DNA of 64,000 nt from Allobosea sp. TND4EK4 (GCF_900156025.1 NZ_FTMO01000006.1:124001-188000); one strand, 5' to 3'; counted from the first letter of the stretch, positions 48,607 to 58,318 are shown. Translations and numbers: made by a program. Notes: generated by a model not told the origin, from the letters alone.

Positions 48607-49395
48607 CTAGCTGTCCGCCTGCGCGCGGGCCTTGTCGGCGAGAGCGACGAGAACGCGGCGCAGCGCCGAGGGCTCGCGAATGCGCTCCGGGAAGATCAGC
48701 CGGCCCGCTTCCTCGCCGCTGACCAGGTCGAGCCCCTCGGGATCGAGCCCGCTCGCCTTCCAGCGCCCGGCCGGCAGGCCGAGCAGCCGTGTCGCATACA
48801 GGGCGAGCGCCTCGGCATGATCGGCGTTCAGATGCTCCAGCGCCTCGCCCTCGGTCGCCAGGAGCGCCTCGCAACCGGAGAGGTCGAGCAACACCTCCCC
48901 CGGCGCGATCTCTCCGGCGCGGGCGAAACCGCCATTGGGGTGGAGCCCGAGCACCTCCACGCGGTAGAGCGCGAAATCGGGGAAGTCGGCATAGAGCTTC
49001 GCCTTGGGATGCCGGGCGAGGAAGCGGCGCCTGGCATTGACGTCGATGCAGCGCTGCGCGCGGCCGACGACCGAGAGCCGCGCGGAAGCGGCGAGCGGGT
49101 CGCCCTTGCCGAGCGACGACACCAGCAGCGAGAGGCGCGCATCCGCCTCGATGTTGCGGGTGTGGAGCGAGAGCCGCGAGGCGAGGAAGAGCGGGCTGCC
49201 GTCGGCATCCGTCGCGATATTCGTCAGCGTTGCCAGCGGAAAGCCGCTCTGCGGGTCGAGCGTCGCCAGCGCCGCGGTCCGCGCCGTGCGCAGCACCTGC
49301 CGAGCCATCGCGACCGGGTCGAAATCGGCGGGCGCGCTGCCGCCGAGCTCCAGGCCGCGCGGGGTAATGGCGGGTGCGGTCGTCGCTTCGGTCAT
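48607..49395 (-). CDS. HugZ-family haem-binding/pyridoxamine phosphate oxidase-like protein
   Basis: 262 residues from the ATG at 49395, which has AAGAGA just upstream. An N-terminal split-barrel (PNPOx-like) domain ('ARTAALATLDPQSGFPLATLT') and a C-terminal DUF2470 domain ('EALEHLNADHAEALALYA'). HugZ proteins bind or degrade haem; catalytic activity cannot be judged here. The 3' end is followed by a 17-base tandem duplication of CGCCCTAGCTGTC. Confidence 0.85.
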   Translation of the reverse strand: MTEATTAPAITPRGLELGGSAPADFDPVAMARQVLRTARTAALATLDPQSGFPLATLTNIATDADGSPLFLASRLSLHTRNIEADARLSLLVSSLGKGDPLAASARLSVVGRAQRCIDVNARRRFLARHPKAKLYADFPDFALYRVEVLGLHPNGGFARAGEIAPGEVLLDLSGCEALLATEGEALEHLNADHAEALALYATRLLGLPAGRWKASGLDPEGLDLVSGEEAGRLIFPERIREPSALRRVLVALADKARAQADS

Positions 49396-49584
49396 GTCTC
49401 TTGGGCCCATGTCCCCTGGCATTCTGAAGCTGCGGAATGGCGCTCTCGACGAACTCCCGCAGCGCCCGAGCGTTCAGCCATAGCGAACCCGCCCATAACC
49501 CGCTAGATTGCTGCCATGCTTTGGCCGCTCTCGCAGGGGAGTGGACCCATCTTTATTACCGCAAGAACAAGAGATGTCATTCTG

Positions 49585-50286
49585 ATGCCGACGATTGCGC
49601 TGGTCGATGACGACCGCAACATCCTGACTTCGGTCTCCATCGCGCTCGAAGCCGAGGGCTACAGGATCATGACCTATACGGACGGCGCCTCGGCCCTCGA
49701 CGGGTTGAAGCAGAACCCGCCGGATCTGGCGATCTTCGACATCAAGATGCCGCGCATGGACGGGATGGAGCTGTTGCGCCGGCTGCGCCAGAAATCCGAC
49801 CTGCCGGTCATCTTCCTGACCTCGAAGGACGAGGAGATCGATGAGCTCTTCGGCCTGAAGATGGGCGCTGACGACTTCATCCGGAAGCCGTTCTCCCAGC
49901 GCCTCCTGGTCGAGCGCGTCAAGGCGATCCTGCGCCGGGCCGGCGCCAAGGATGCCACCGCCACGACCCGCGCGGAAGACGCCAAGGCGCTTGAGCGCGG
50001 CCTGCTGCGCATGGACCCGGAGCGCCACACCTGCACCTGGAAGGGCGAGCCGGTGACGCTGACGGTGACCGAGTTCCTGATCCTGCAGTCGCTGGCGCAG
50101 CGTCCCGGCGTGGTGAAGAGCCGCAACGCGCTGATGGATGCGGCCTATGACGACGAGGTCTATGTCGACGACCGCACCATCGACAGCCACATCAAGCGGC
50201 TGCGCAAGAAGTTCAACCAGGTCGATGCGGAATTCGACATGATCGAGACGCTCTACGGCGTCGGCTATCGCTTCAAGGAAGCCTGA
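49585..50286 (+). CDS. chvI: Response regulator ChvI
   Basis: 233 residues. Receiver domain with phosphoacceptor Asp52 ('[12 protein letters not shown]'), Thr/Ser in 'FLTSKD', Lys in 'FIRKPFS', and an OmpR-type winged-helix DNA-binding domain ('[32 protein letters not shown]' in pieces). With ChvG it controls acid and cell-envelope responses in Rhizobiales. The start at 49585 begins [10 protein letters not shown]. It is followed by chvG after 145 bases containing a hairpin (50297-50327). Confidence 0.96.
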   Translation: MPTIALVDDDRNILTSVSIALEAEGYRIMTYTDGASALDGLKQNPPDLAIFDIKMPRMDGMELLRRLRQKSDLPVIFLTSKDEEIDELFGLKMGADDFIRKPFSQRLLVERVKAILRRAGAKDATATTRAEDAKALERGLLRMDPERHTCTWKGEPVTLTVTEFLILQSLAQRPGVVKSRNALMDAAYDDEVYVDDRTIDSHIKRLRKKFNQVDAEFDMIETLYGVGYRFKEA

Positions 50287-50296
50287 GGCATGGCAT

Positions 50297-50327
50297 CTCT
50301 CCGGGTGTGAAAGCACGGTCCGGAGAG
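50297..50327 (+). terminator. Hairpin between chvI and chvG
   Basis: CTCTCCGG faces CCGGAGAG with a 15-base loop and no T-tract. It may attenuate transcription into chvG or protect the chvI message. Confidence 0.35.
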
Positions 50328-50431
50328 GGGCGGGACGGGTGATCCGGTCGCAAGGCGGGCCACGCCGGTCCCGCGGGTGACGGTCGCGAGCCGGGGCTGG
50401 GCCCGGCCGGAAATGGCAACGATCGCGGACG

Positions 50432-52231
50432 ATGGCAACGATCGACGATGAAGCCCGGCCGGCTCCGGCCGGCAGGGCGCCGGGCGGGGGCTTGCGCAAA
50501 CGGCTCGTCCTGGCGGGCCGCAGGCTCGGACGAGCCGTCTCCTCGCGCGCCGCCTCCAGTCTGACGCGCCGCATCGTCGTGCTCAATCTCGGCGGGCTGT
50601 TCGCCCTGTTCGTCGGCTTCCTCTACCTCAACCAGTTCCGCGAGGGGCTGATCGAGGCCCGCGTCCAGAGCCTCTTGACGCAGGGCGAGATCATTGCCGG
50701 CGCGATCGCGGCCTCCGCCACGGTCGATACCGATGCCATCACCATCGATCCCGACAAGCTGCTCCAGATGCAGGCCGGCGAGAGCGCCGGCATCGCCGAG
50801 GACCCGCTCGATTTCTCGATCAATCCGGAAAAGGTGGCGCCGCTGCTGCGCCGCCTTGTCACCCCGACCAAGACGCGGGCCCGCGTCTATGACAGGGACG
50901 GGATGCTGACGATCGACTCGCGCAGCCTGTATTCGCGCGGTGAGGTGCTGAGGCTCGACCTGCCGCGCGTCGGCGAGCCGGACGAGCCGCCTTTGCTCGA
51001 GCGCACCTGGAACATGCTGCGCAACAAGCTCGGCCGTGCCGACGTGCCGACCTATGACGATTTCGAGAACGCCAACGGAAAATCCTATCCGGAGGTGGCG
51101 CGGGCCCTCTCCGGTGCGCCGGCCAGCGTCGTGCGCGTCAACACGCGCGGCCAGACCATCGTCTCGGTCGCGGTGCCGGTGCAGCGCTTCCGCGCCATCA
51201 AGGGTGCGCTGCTGCTCTCGACGCAAGGCGGCGACATCGACGCCGTGATCGGCTCCGAACGCTTCGCCATCTTCCAGGTCTTCGCGGTGGCGGCCGCCGT
51301 CATGATCGTGCTCTCGGTACTGCTCGCCGGCACCATCGCCGAGCCGATCCGCAAGCTCGCCGATGCGGCCCAGCGCGTGCGGCGGGGCGTCAAGTCGCGC
51401 GAGCAGATTCCCGATTTCAGCAGCCGCCACGACGAGATCGGCCATCTCTCCGGCTCGCTGCGCGAGATGACCGAGGCGCTCTACAGCCGCATCGAGGCGA
51501 TCGAGAGCTTCGCGGCCGACGTCGCGCATGAGCTGAAGAATCCGCTCACCTCGCTGCGCAGCGCCGTCGAGACGCTTCCGCGCGCCAAGAACGACGAGTC
51601 CCGCGGTCGCCTGATGGCCGTGATCCAGCACGATGTGCGCCGGCTCGACCGGCTGATCTCGGACATCTCCGATGCCTCCCGCCTCGACGCCGAACTCGCT
51701 CGCAACGATTCCGCCCCGGTCGATGTCGCACAGGTGCTGGAGGCGGTGACGACCATCCAGAACGAGACCCGCCGCGAGGGTCAGGCCAGGATCGAGCTCA
51801 CCGCCGACCGCCGCAGCCAGAAGCTCGGCGACGATGCCTTCTTCGTGCTGGGGCACGATTCCCGGATCGGCCAGGTCATGGTCAATCTGATCGACAATGC
51901 CCGCTCCTTCTCGCCGCCGGACAAGCCGGTCAAGGTCACGCTGTCGCGGGTCGCCAATGACGTGCTCGTGACCGTCGAGGACGAGGGCCCGGGCATCGAG
52001 CCGCACGCGCTGGAGCGTGTCTTCGAGCGCTTCTACACCGACCGCCCCAATGAGGGCTTCGGGCAGAATTCGGGGCTCGGCCTCTCGATCTCGCGCCAGA
52101 TCATCGAGGCTCATCGCGGCTCGATCCGCGCCGAGAACCGCCTGGGTCCACCGGGACCGGACGGAGAGGCGCAGCGGCTGGGTGCCCGCTTCATCGTCCG
52201 GCTGCCCGCGGCGCATCAGCATGCCGCCTGA
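50432..52231 (+). CDS. chvG: Sensor histidine kinase ChvG
   Basis: 599 residues. N-terminal membrane helix (about residues 48-68), periplasmic sensor region, second helix (~278-298), HAMP, HisKA with phosphoacceptor His366 in 'ADVAHELKNPLTSL', and HATPase with 'LIDNARSFSPP' and 'SGLGLSISRQI'. The leader has a 13-base duplication: ATGGCAACGATCG at 50413 and again at the start codon 50432. The upstream copy opens a 12-codon frame that ends at 50451, inside the chvG start. Overlaps hprK at the 3' end. Confidence 0.95.
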   Translation: MATIDDEARPAPAGRAPGGGLRKRLVLAGRRLGRAVSSRAASSLTRRIVVLNLGGLFALFVGFLYLNQFREGLIEARVQSLLTQGEIIAGAIAASATVDTDAITIDPDKLLQMQAGESAGIAEDPLDFSINPEKVAPLLRRLVTPTKTRARVYDRDGMLTIDSRSLYSRGEVLRLDLPRVGEPDEPPLLERTWNMLRNKLGRADVPTYDDFENANGKSYPEVARALSGAPASVVRVNTRGQTIVSVAVPVQRFRAIKGALLLSTQGGDIDAVIGSERFAIFQVFAVAAAVMIVLSVLLAGTIAEPIRKLADAAQRVRRGVKSREQIPDFSSRHDEIGHLSGSLREMTEALYSRIEAIESFAADVAHELKNPLTSLRSAVETLPRAKNDESRGRLMAVIQHDVRRLDRLISDISDASRLDAELARNDSAPVDVAQVLEAVTTIQNETRREGQARIELTADRRSQKLGDDAFFVLGHDSRIGQVMVNLIDNARSFSPPDKPVKVTLSRVANDVLVTVEDEGPGIEPHALERVFERFYTDRPNEGFGQNSGLGLSISRQIIEAHRGSIRAENRLGPPGPDGEAQRLGARFIVRLPAAHQHAA

Positions 52232-52694
52232 ACCCGCATCCGTCCCGCCACGGCCCGAGCGCGTCCATGCCACGGCGATCGCCATCGGCGAGGCGGGCAT
52301 CCTGATCCGCGGCGCGTCCGGCGCCGGCAAATCGATCCTTGCGCTGGCCCTGATCGGCCTTGCCGCAGGCTCCGGCCGCTTCGCCCGCCTCGTCGGCGAC
52401 GACCGGGTCGAACTGGCGGCCGGCGCAGGCCGGCTGATCGCGAGGCCTGTCGCCCCGCTCGCCGGCGTCGTCGAGCGCCGCGGGCTCGGCCTCACCCCCG
52501 AAGCTGCGACACCGGCAGCCGTCCTGCGGCTGGTGGTCGATCTGCTCGGCGAGGAGCCGGCGCGCATGCCCGAGCCGGAGGACCTGGTCGACAACCTCTG
52601 CGGGATCGACCTGCCGCGGCTGCGCGTGGCGGGACGTGCCGGGGACGAGAGGCTGGTGCTCGCCGCCCTGGATCTGTTCATTGAAGCCGGCTGA
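52221..52694 (+). CDS. hprK: HPr kinase/phosphorylase, short alphaproteobacterial form
   Basis: 157 residues, about half the length of Gram-positive HPrK because the N-terminal domain is absent. P-loop GASGAGKS (residues 31-38), 'LVGDDRVEL' and the 'VERRGLGL' segment are present. It phosphorylates HPr on a serine. The start overlaps the end of chvG by 11 bases. It sits next to chvG, EIIA-Man and HPr genes, the usual rhizobial order. Confidence 0.93.
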   Translation: MPPEPASVPPRPERVHATAIAIGEAGILIRGASGAGKSILALALIGLAAGSGRFARLVGDDRVELAAGAGRLIARPVAPLAGVVERRGLGLTPEAATPAAVLRLVVDLLGEEPARMPEPEDLVDNLCGIDLPRLRVAGRAGDERLVLAALDLFIEAG

Positions 52695-52806
52695 ACGCCG
52701 TGTTTTCGACATCTTTGTCGGCAACCGGCTTGCGATTGTCTCGCACCTGCCGCATAAACCGCCACCTTGTCCGGGCGCCCTCGCGCGCTCTCCGGTGATG
52801 GATTGA

Positions 52807-53208
52807 ATGATCGGACTGGTCCTCGTGACTCATGGGCACCTGGCGACGGAGTTCCGCGCCGCGCTCGAACACGTCGTCGGCCCCCAGGCCCATCTCGCCA
52901 CCATCGCCATCGCCCCCGATGACGATATGGAGAGCCGCCGCCGCGACATCATCACGGCTGTCGAGCAGGTCGAGAGCGGCCGCGGCGTCGTCATCCTGAC
53001 CGACATGTTCGGCGGCACCCCGTCGAACCTCGCCATCTCCGTGATGGAGCCGGGCCGGATCGACGTGGTCGCCGGCGTCAACCTGCCGATGCTGATCAAG
53101 CTCGCCAGCGTCCGCGAGGAAAAGACCCTCGACGAGGCTGTGACGGCCGCGCAGGATGCGGGGCGCAAATACATCACCGTCGCCAGCCGCGTGCTGGCGG
53201 GCAAGTAG
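52807..53208 (+). CDS. PTS EIIA component, mannose family
   Basis: 133 residues. The active-site His is His9 in 'VLVTHGHLA', and 'VVILTDMFGGTPSNLA' is the conserved EIIA-Man fold signature. No EIIB, EIIC or EI gene is in the window, so this is a regulatory PTS protein, as in other Rhizobiales. It is followed after 15 bases by HPr. Confidence 0.93.
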   Translation: MIGLVLVTHGHLATEFRAALEHVVGPQAHLATIAIAPDDDMESRRRDIITAVEQVESGRGVVILTDMFGGTPSNLAISVMEPGRIDVVAGVNLPMLIKLASVREEKTLDEAVTAAQDAGRKYITVASRVLAGK

Positions 53209-53223
53209 GAGCGGCGCGACCGG

Positions 53224-53556
53224 ATGGAGAGGGCGATCGGCATGGAGGACGACTGCGACTGCCCCGAGACCGAGATCCCTCCCGGCGCCCTCCATCGCGA
53301 CTTCGAGATCGTCAACAAGAAGGGGCTGCACGCCCGCGCCACGGCGAAGTTCGTGCAATGCGCCGCCCGCTTCGACTCCGAGGTCACCGTCAGCCGCTGC
53401 GGCGAAACCGTGGGCGCGACCTCGATCATGGGCGTGCTGACCCTCGGCGCCGGCATCGGCTCGACCATCACCATCATCGCCAAAGGGCCTGACGCGGCCG
53501 AAGCGCTCGATGCGCTGGGCGCGCTCATCGCCGATCGGTTCGGCGAGGGCGAATAG
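53224..53556 (+). CDS. ptsH: HPr phosphocarrier protein
   Basis: 110 residues. Phospho-His36 in 'NKKGLHARATAKF' and regulatory Ser67 in 'VGATSIMGVLTLGA', the target of HPr kinase. The ~20-residue N-terminal region before 'GALHRDFEIVN' includes an acidic Cys-containing stretch. An ATG at 53242 (MEDDCDC) with GGAGAGG upstream is the alternative start; it would give 104 residues. Confidence 0.93.
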   Translation: MERAIGMEDDCDCPETEIPPGALHRDFEIVNKKGLHARATAKFVQCAARFDSEVTVSRCGETVGATSIMGVLTLGAGIGSTITIIAKGPDAAEALDALGALIADRFGEGE

Positions 53557-53562
53557 GCCACG

Positions 53563-53922
53563 ATGCCGTCATCTGCCGATCGGCGCAGCTTGCCGCTTGC
53601 CTTCGCGTTCCTCGCGGCCTTGTCCGCCTCCGACCTTTCTCCCGTCGCGGCGCAGCCCGCTCCCTCCAAGCGCAACTGGGCCGACGAGAAATGCGTCCGC
53701 TACGGCAGGGGCTGGAGCGAGGCGCTGAAGCGCTTCGGCCAGGCGGGCCTCGGTCCCCAGTTCCTCGCGCGTCACGACGCCTTCCTTGCCTCCGGTTGCA
53801 GCGGCGCGCACGACGTCTGCGCGCGGTCAGCGGAGGAGCTGAAGATGGCGAACATCATGGTCATCGTTGCGATGAATGCCGGCATGGCCAGCACCTTCCC
53901 GCCCTTCGCCTGCCCGAAGTGA
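53563..53922 (+). CDS. Small secreted protein of unknown function
   Basis: 119 residues. A signal peptide (residues 1 to about 30, ending PVAAQ) precedes a basic mature domain with four Cys (in 'ADEKCVRYG', 'SGCSGAHDVC' and 'PFACPK') that may form disulfides. I do not recognise the family. It starts 7 bases after HPr and is probably in the same transcript. Confidence 0.7.
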   Translation: MPSSADRRSLPLAFAFLAALSASDLSPVAAQPAPSKRNWADEKCVRYGRGWSEALKRFGQAGLGPQFLARHDAFLASGCSGAHDVCARSAEELKMANIMVIVAMNAGMASTFPPFACPK

Positions 53923-53952
53923 GCGAAGGATTCCGTTGACCATTGCCACGAG

Positions 53953-53974
53953 GATATAAAGACATCTTTATATC
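53953..53974. promoter_or_regulatory. Perfect palindrome upstream of ahcY, candidate SahR-type operator
   Basis: Two 10-base arms, GATATAAAGA and its reverse complement, separated by two bases. It lies 70-91 bases before the ahcY start in the only AT-rich patch of the gap. ArsR-family SahR repressors, which sense S-adenosylhomocysteine, bind palindromes of this kind before ahcY in proteobacteria; the match is by recall, not alignment. Confidence 0.6.
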
Positions 53975-54043
53975 TTTGATTGCGCGCCCTCGCCGGCCCT
54001 GCTAAGGACGCGCATCATTTCGGGACAGCAGCGGAGACACCCC

Positions 54044-55438
54044 GTGTCGGATTACATCGTCAAGGACATCGCGCTTGCGGATTATGGCCGCAAGGAAATC
54101 AACATGGCGCAGGACGAGATGCCCGGCCTGATGGCGATCCGCGAGGAGCACAAGGGCAAGGCCCCGCTCAAGGGCGCGCGCATCGCCGGCTGCCTGCACA
54201 TGACCATCCAGACCGCCGTGCTGATCGAGACGCTGAAGGAACTCGGCGCCGATGTCCGCTGGTCCTCCTGCAACATCTTCTCGACCCAGGACCACGCCGC
54301 CGCCGCCATCGCCGCGACCGGCACCCCCGTCTTCGCCATCAAGGGCGAGACGCTGGAGGACTACTGGGAGTATGTGCTGAAGACCGCGACCTGGGGTGAC
54401 GGCGGCACGCCCAACATGATCCTAGACGACGGCGGCGACCTCACCATGCTGATCATCCTCGGTGCCGAGGCCGAGGCCGGCAAGGCCGCGTTCCTCGACA
54501 AGCCGGGCAATGAGGAAGAGACGATCTTCTTCGCGCTGATCAAGCGCCAGCTCAATGACAACCCCGGCTGGTTCACCAAGACCCGCGACGCGATCAAGGG
54601 CGTCTCCGAGGAGACCACCACCGGCGTCCACCGCCTCTATGAGCTGGCCAAGGCGAACCGCCTGCCGTTCCCGGCGATCAACGTCAACGACTCGGTCACG
54701 AAGTCGAAGTTCGACAACCTCTATGGCTGCCGCGAGTCGCTCGTCGACGCCATCCGTCGCGGCACCGACGTGATGATGTCGGGCAAGGTCGCGGTCGTCG
54801 CCGGCTATGGCGACGTCGGCAAGGGCTCGGCCGCCTCGCTGCGCCAGGCCGGCTGCCGCGTGCTCGTCACCGAGGTCGACCCGATATGCGCCCTGCAGGC
54901 GGCGATGGAAGGCTACGAGGTCGTGACGATGGACGACGCGGCTCCCCGCGGTGACATCTTCTGCACCGCCACCGGCAATCTCGACGTCATCACGGTGGAC
55001 CACATGCGGGCGATGAAGCACCGCGCCATCGTCTGCAACATCGGCCATTTCGACTCGGAGATTCAGGTCGCCGGCCTGAAGAACTTCAAGTGGGATAACG
55101 TCAAGCCGCAGGTCGACGAGGTCGAGTTCCCCGACGGCAAGCGCATCATCCTGCTCTCGGAAGGCCGCCTGGTGAATCTCGGCAACGCCACCGGCCACCC
55201 CTCCTTCGTGATGTCCTGCTCGTTCTCGAACCAGACGCTGGCCCAGATCGAGCTCTGGAACCACCACGCGAAGTACGAGAGCAAGGTCTACACCCTACCC
55301 AAGCACCTCGACGAGAAGGTCGCGGCGCTGCACCTCGCCAAGGTCGGCGCCAAGCTGACCGTCCTGAACGACCAGCAGGCAAAGTATATCGGCGTGCCGC
55401 AGGCGGGCCCCTTCAAGCCCGAGCATTATCGCTACTGA
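54044..55438 (+). CDS. ahcY: Adenosylhomocysteinase (S-adenosyl-L-homocysteine hydrolase)
   Basis: 464 residues. NAD-dependent hydrolysis of S-adenosylhomocysteine to adenosine and homocysteine. NAD-binding '[15 protein letters not shown]', substrate loop '[14 protein letters not shown]' and the C-terminal 'KPEHYRY' that inserts into the partner subunit. The start is GTG at 54044 with GGAGA 7 bases before it. A strong intrinsic terminator follows. Confidence 0.97.
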   Translation: MSDYIVKDIALADYGRKEINMAQDEMPGLMAIREEHKGKAPLKGARIAGCLHMTIQTAVLIETLKELGADVRWSSCNIFSTQDHAAAAIAATGTPVFAIKGETLEDYWEYVLKTATWGDGGTPNMILDDGGDLTMLIILGAEAEAGKAAFLDKPGNEEETIFFALIKRQLNDNPGWFTKTRDAIKGVSEETTTGVHRLYELAKANRLPFPAINVNDSVTKSKFDNLYGCRESLVDAIRRGTDVMMSGKVAVVAGYGDVGKGSAASLRQAGCRVLVTEVDPICALQAAMEGYEVVTMDDAAPRGDIFCTATGNLDVITVDHMRAMKHRAIVCNIGHFDSEIQVAGLKNFKWDNVKPQVDEVEFPDGKRIILLSEGRLVNLGNATGHPSFVMSCSFSNQTLAQIELWNHHAKYESKVYTLPKHLDEKVAALHLAKVGAKLTVLNDQQAKYIGVPQAGPFKPEHYRY

Positions 55439-55465
55439 CATTCGGGCCAGCCCCCGGATGCGGAA

Positions 55466-55491
55466 GGCCCGGCGTCAGCCGGGCCTTTTTT
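55466..55491 (+). terminator. Intrinsic terminator of ahcY
   Basis: GGCCCGGC, loop GTCA, GCCGGGCC, then TTTTTT. An 8-bp perfect GC stem with a good T-tract, 27 bases after the ahcY stop. Confidence 0.9.
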
Positions 55492-55861
55492 ATGCGCCTG
55501 TGGATGATGCGCATACGACGCCGGTACACCACTAATAGTGTCCGAGGGCGCGGCTTCGCCTAGTCCTTGCGTGTTCTGCGCATCTTGTCGCAGGCGGAGC
55601 AAAAAACCCTCCGTTTACGCCCGATTAAGCACTTCCTGACGGAGTCGGGCGATGATTACAGTGGGGCTGATTCGGGGCTGCGCGGCACGCAGGACCCGTT
55701 CCAAGCTCTATGTGATTGGCGTGGTGGCGCTCAGTTGTCGGCGTCGGAGGGATGGGCGGAAGCCCGGCTCTGCGGCGGCGATTCCGGGTGCGATACGCTT
55801 GAATGATGCGCTTCGGGCGCAAAAGGCGGCAGACGCAGAGATGAGATGCGCAAAGCGACAG

Positions 55862-58318
55862 ATGAAGGATCGCGGCCGCCGACCGCGCATTCTTCTGCCG
55901 GCCGCCCTGAGCCTGGTTCCCATGCCGGCTCTTGCCCAGCATGCCTGGCTCACCCCGGTGAAGAGCGACATCGTGAATGCCGCCGGAGCGCTGTCCCTGA
56001 TCTTTGCCGGGCTCACCGTCTTCGCGGCCACGACCTCCTTCGTCTATGTGCGCGAGCGCGCCCGCTGGCAGAAGCGCGAGGCCAAGCTCGCGGGTGACCT
56101 CGAAGCAGCCCGCAGCCACCAGGAGCGGCTGTCGATGCTGCTGGCCTCCGACCCCCAGGTGGTGGTGAGCTGGAGCGGGCGCGATGCGCAGCCCGTCTTC
56201 GAGGGCGACAGCGGCTTCCTCGGCGCTCCCGGTTCGACGCTTGCGCTGGCTTATGGAAGCTGGGCGCCGCCGGCCGATGCAAAGCGGCTCGAAATCGCCA
56301 CCGACGCGCTGAAGGAGCGCGGCGAGGCCTTCGGCTTCACCTTGCGCAGCAAGTCCGGTCCCTTCATCGATGTCGAGGGCAGACCCGTGGCCGGGCGTGC
56401 CGTCATCCGGTTCCGCGAGGTGACGGGCGAGCGAGCCAAGGCAATGACGCTGCGCAGCGAGCTCGAGCGGGCGACTGCCCAGCAGGCCGCCTTCACCAGC
56501 CTGCTCGGCGGTCTCGCCCATCCGGCCTGGATGCGCGATACGGACGGGCGCCTCACCTGGGTCAATCCCGCCTATGCCAAGGCGGTCGAAGCCGCGGACC
56601 CTGCAAGTTGCGTCGCGTCCGGGCTCGAGCTCCTTGACCGAAACGATCGCGATACCGCCCTGCGGGCCCGCCGCGAGGGCAATTCGTTCTCGCTGCGCAC
56701 GCCTGCTGTCATGGCCGGCCAGCGCCGCATGCTGGACGTGGTCGAACTGCCGACCCCCAGCGGCTTTGCCGGATTTGCCACTGATATGAGCGAGCTGGAG
56801 GCGGTGCGTGCCGATCTCCAGCGCCAGATGGATGCCCATGTCCGCACCCTCGATCGCCTGAAGACGGCGGTCGCGGTCTTCGACGGCTCGCAGCGCCTGG
56901 TCTACCGCAACAGCGGCTTCGAGACGCTCTGGTCGCTCGATCCGGGATTCCTCGACGGGCTGCCGACCGATGGCGAGATTCTGGATCGGCTGCGCTCCGA
57001 GCGCCGCCTGCCCGAGCTTGGCGATTACCGCAGCTGGAAGGGGGCGGTCCACGCCGCCTACACCGCAACGCGGGCGAGCGAGGACTGGTGGTATCTGCCC
57101 GACGGGCGCACCATCCACGTCGTCTCCAGCCCGAACCCGCAGGGCGGCGTCACCTATCTCTATGACGACGTCACCGAGCGCTTCACGCTGGAATCGCGCT
57201 TCAACGCGTTGATGCGTACCCAGCGCGAGACGCTGGATTCGCTGCGCGAAGGCGTCGCCGTGTTCGGCTCGGACGGCAAGCTCAAGCTCTCCAACCCGGC
57301 TTTCGCCCAGTCCTGGCGCATCGATGCCGGGTTGCTCGCCAGCGCCCCGCATGTCGAGCAGGTGGTCACGCTCTGCCGCCCGCTCTTCCCGCAGGAGGAT
57401 GTCTGGCGCGAACTCGTCAGCGCCGTCACCGGCGTCCGCGATGCGCGCGAGGAATATCGCAGCCGCATCGAGCGCCGCGACGGCACGGTGCTCGACATCG
57501 CCACCGCCCCGCTCCCCGATGGCGCGACGCTGATCTCCTTCGCCGACGTCACCGCCAGCGTCAATGTCGAGCGGGCGCTGACGGAGAAGAACGACGCGCT
57601 GGAGAAGGTCTCGCGGCTGCGCGAGGACTTCGTCCACCACGTCTCCTACGAGCTGCGCTCGCCGCTCACCAACATCATCGGCTTCGCCCAGCTTCTCGGC
57701 ACCGAGACGGTCGGCGCGCTCAACGAGAAGCAGCGCGACTACACCGGCCATATCGTGCGCTCGTCCGGCGCGCTGCTGGCGATCATCAACGACATTCTCG
57801 ACCTCGCCAGCATCGACAATGGCGCGCTGACGCTCGACGTCCAGGACATCGACGTGGCGGAGACGATCGCCGAGGCCGCCGCCGGGCTGCAGGACCGCCT
57901 GACCGATGGCCGCCTCGCCCTCAAGGTCGAGATCGACCCGCGCACCGGCCCCCTGCGCGCCGATGGCAAGCGCCTGCGCCAGGTGCTGTTCAACCTGCTC
58001 TCCAACGCGATCGGCGTCTCGGCCCCGGGCCAGACCGTCGTTGTCAGCGCCGGGCGTGGCGGCAACGACGTGCGCATTGCCGTCTCAGACAAGGGGCCCG
58101 GCATTCCGGCCGAGATCCGCGAAAAGGTGTTCGAGCGCTTCGAGAGCCATGCGCTTGGGTCCGGCCATCGCGGCGTGGGCCTGGGCCTGTCGATCGTGCG
58201 GTCGATCGTCGAGCTCCATGGCGGCCATGTCGAGCTGGAGTCGAGCCCCGGCGAGGGCACCTGCGTCACCGCGGTGTTCCCGGCCCGCGGCGTGCCGCTT
58301 TCGGACGCCGCCGAATGA
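55862..58318 (+). CDS. divL: DivL-like PAS-domain pseudo-histidine kinase (Tyr at the phosphoacceptor site)
   Basis: 818 residues from the ATG at 55862 (alternative at 55841; ribosome sites are weak). A signal-like N-terminus, a membrane helix (~residues 40-62), several PAS domains, HisKA, and a HATPase domain with intact N ('NLLSNAIG') and G boxes ('SDKGPGIPAEIRE', 'GLGLSIVRSI'). The HisKA motif reads VSYELRSPL: Tyr596 (codon 57647-57649) replaces the His. Caulobacter DivL has the same change and works as a scaffold that controls CckA. The gene order with tsaE and addB fits conserved divL loci. ATP-binding residues are kept, so catalysis on another protein is not excluded. Confidence 0.8.
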   Translation: MKDRGRRPRILLPAALSLVPMPALAQHAWLTPVKSDIVNAAGALSLIFAGLTVFAATTSFVYVRERARWQKREAKLAGDLEAARSHQERLSMLLASDPQVVVSWSGRDAQPVFEGDSGFLGAPGSTLALAYGSWAPPADAKRLEIATDALKERGEAFGFTLRSKSGPFIDVEGRPVAGRAVIRFREVTGERAKAMTLRSELERATAQQAAFTSLLGGLAHPAWMRDTDGRLTWVNPAYAKAVEAADPASCVASGLELLDRNDRDTALRARREGNSFSLRTPAVMAGQRRMLDVVELPTPSGFAGFATDMSELEAVRADLQRQMDAHVRTLDRLKTAVAVFDGSQRLVYRNSGFETLWSLDPGFLDGLPTDGEILDRLRSERRLPELGDYRSWKGAVHAAYTATRASEDWWYLPDGRTIHVVSSPNPQGGVTYLYDDVTERFTLESRFNALMRTQRETLDSLREGVAVFGSDGKLKLSNPAFAQSWRIDAGLLASAPHVEQVVTLCRPLFPQEDVWRELVSAVTGVRDAREEYRSRIERRDGTVLDIATAPLPDGATLISFADVTASVNVERALTEKNDALEKVSRLREDFVHHVSYELRSPLTNIIGFAQLLGTETVGALNEKQRDYTGHIVRSSGALLAIINDILDLASIDNGALTLDVQDIDVAETIAEAAAGLQDRLTDGRLALKVEIDPRTGPLRADGKRLRQVLFNLLSNAIGVSAPGQTVVVSAGRGGNDVRIAVSDKGPGIPAEIREKVFERFESHALGSGHRGVGLGLSIVRSIVELHGGHVELESSPGEGTCVTAVFPARGVPLSDAAE

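Noticed and set aside
53923..54043. SAH riboswitch before ahcY
   Set aside because: The gap shows a DNA palindrome but no convincing SAH aptamer pairing; such riboswitches are mainly in beta- and gammaproteobacteria.
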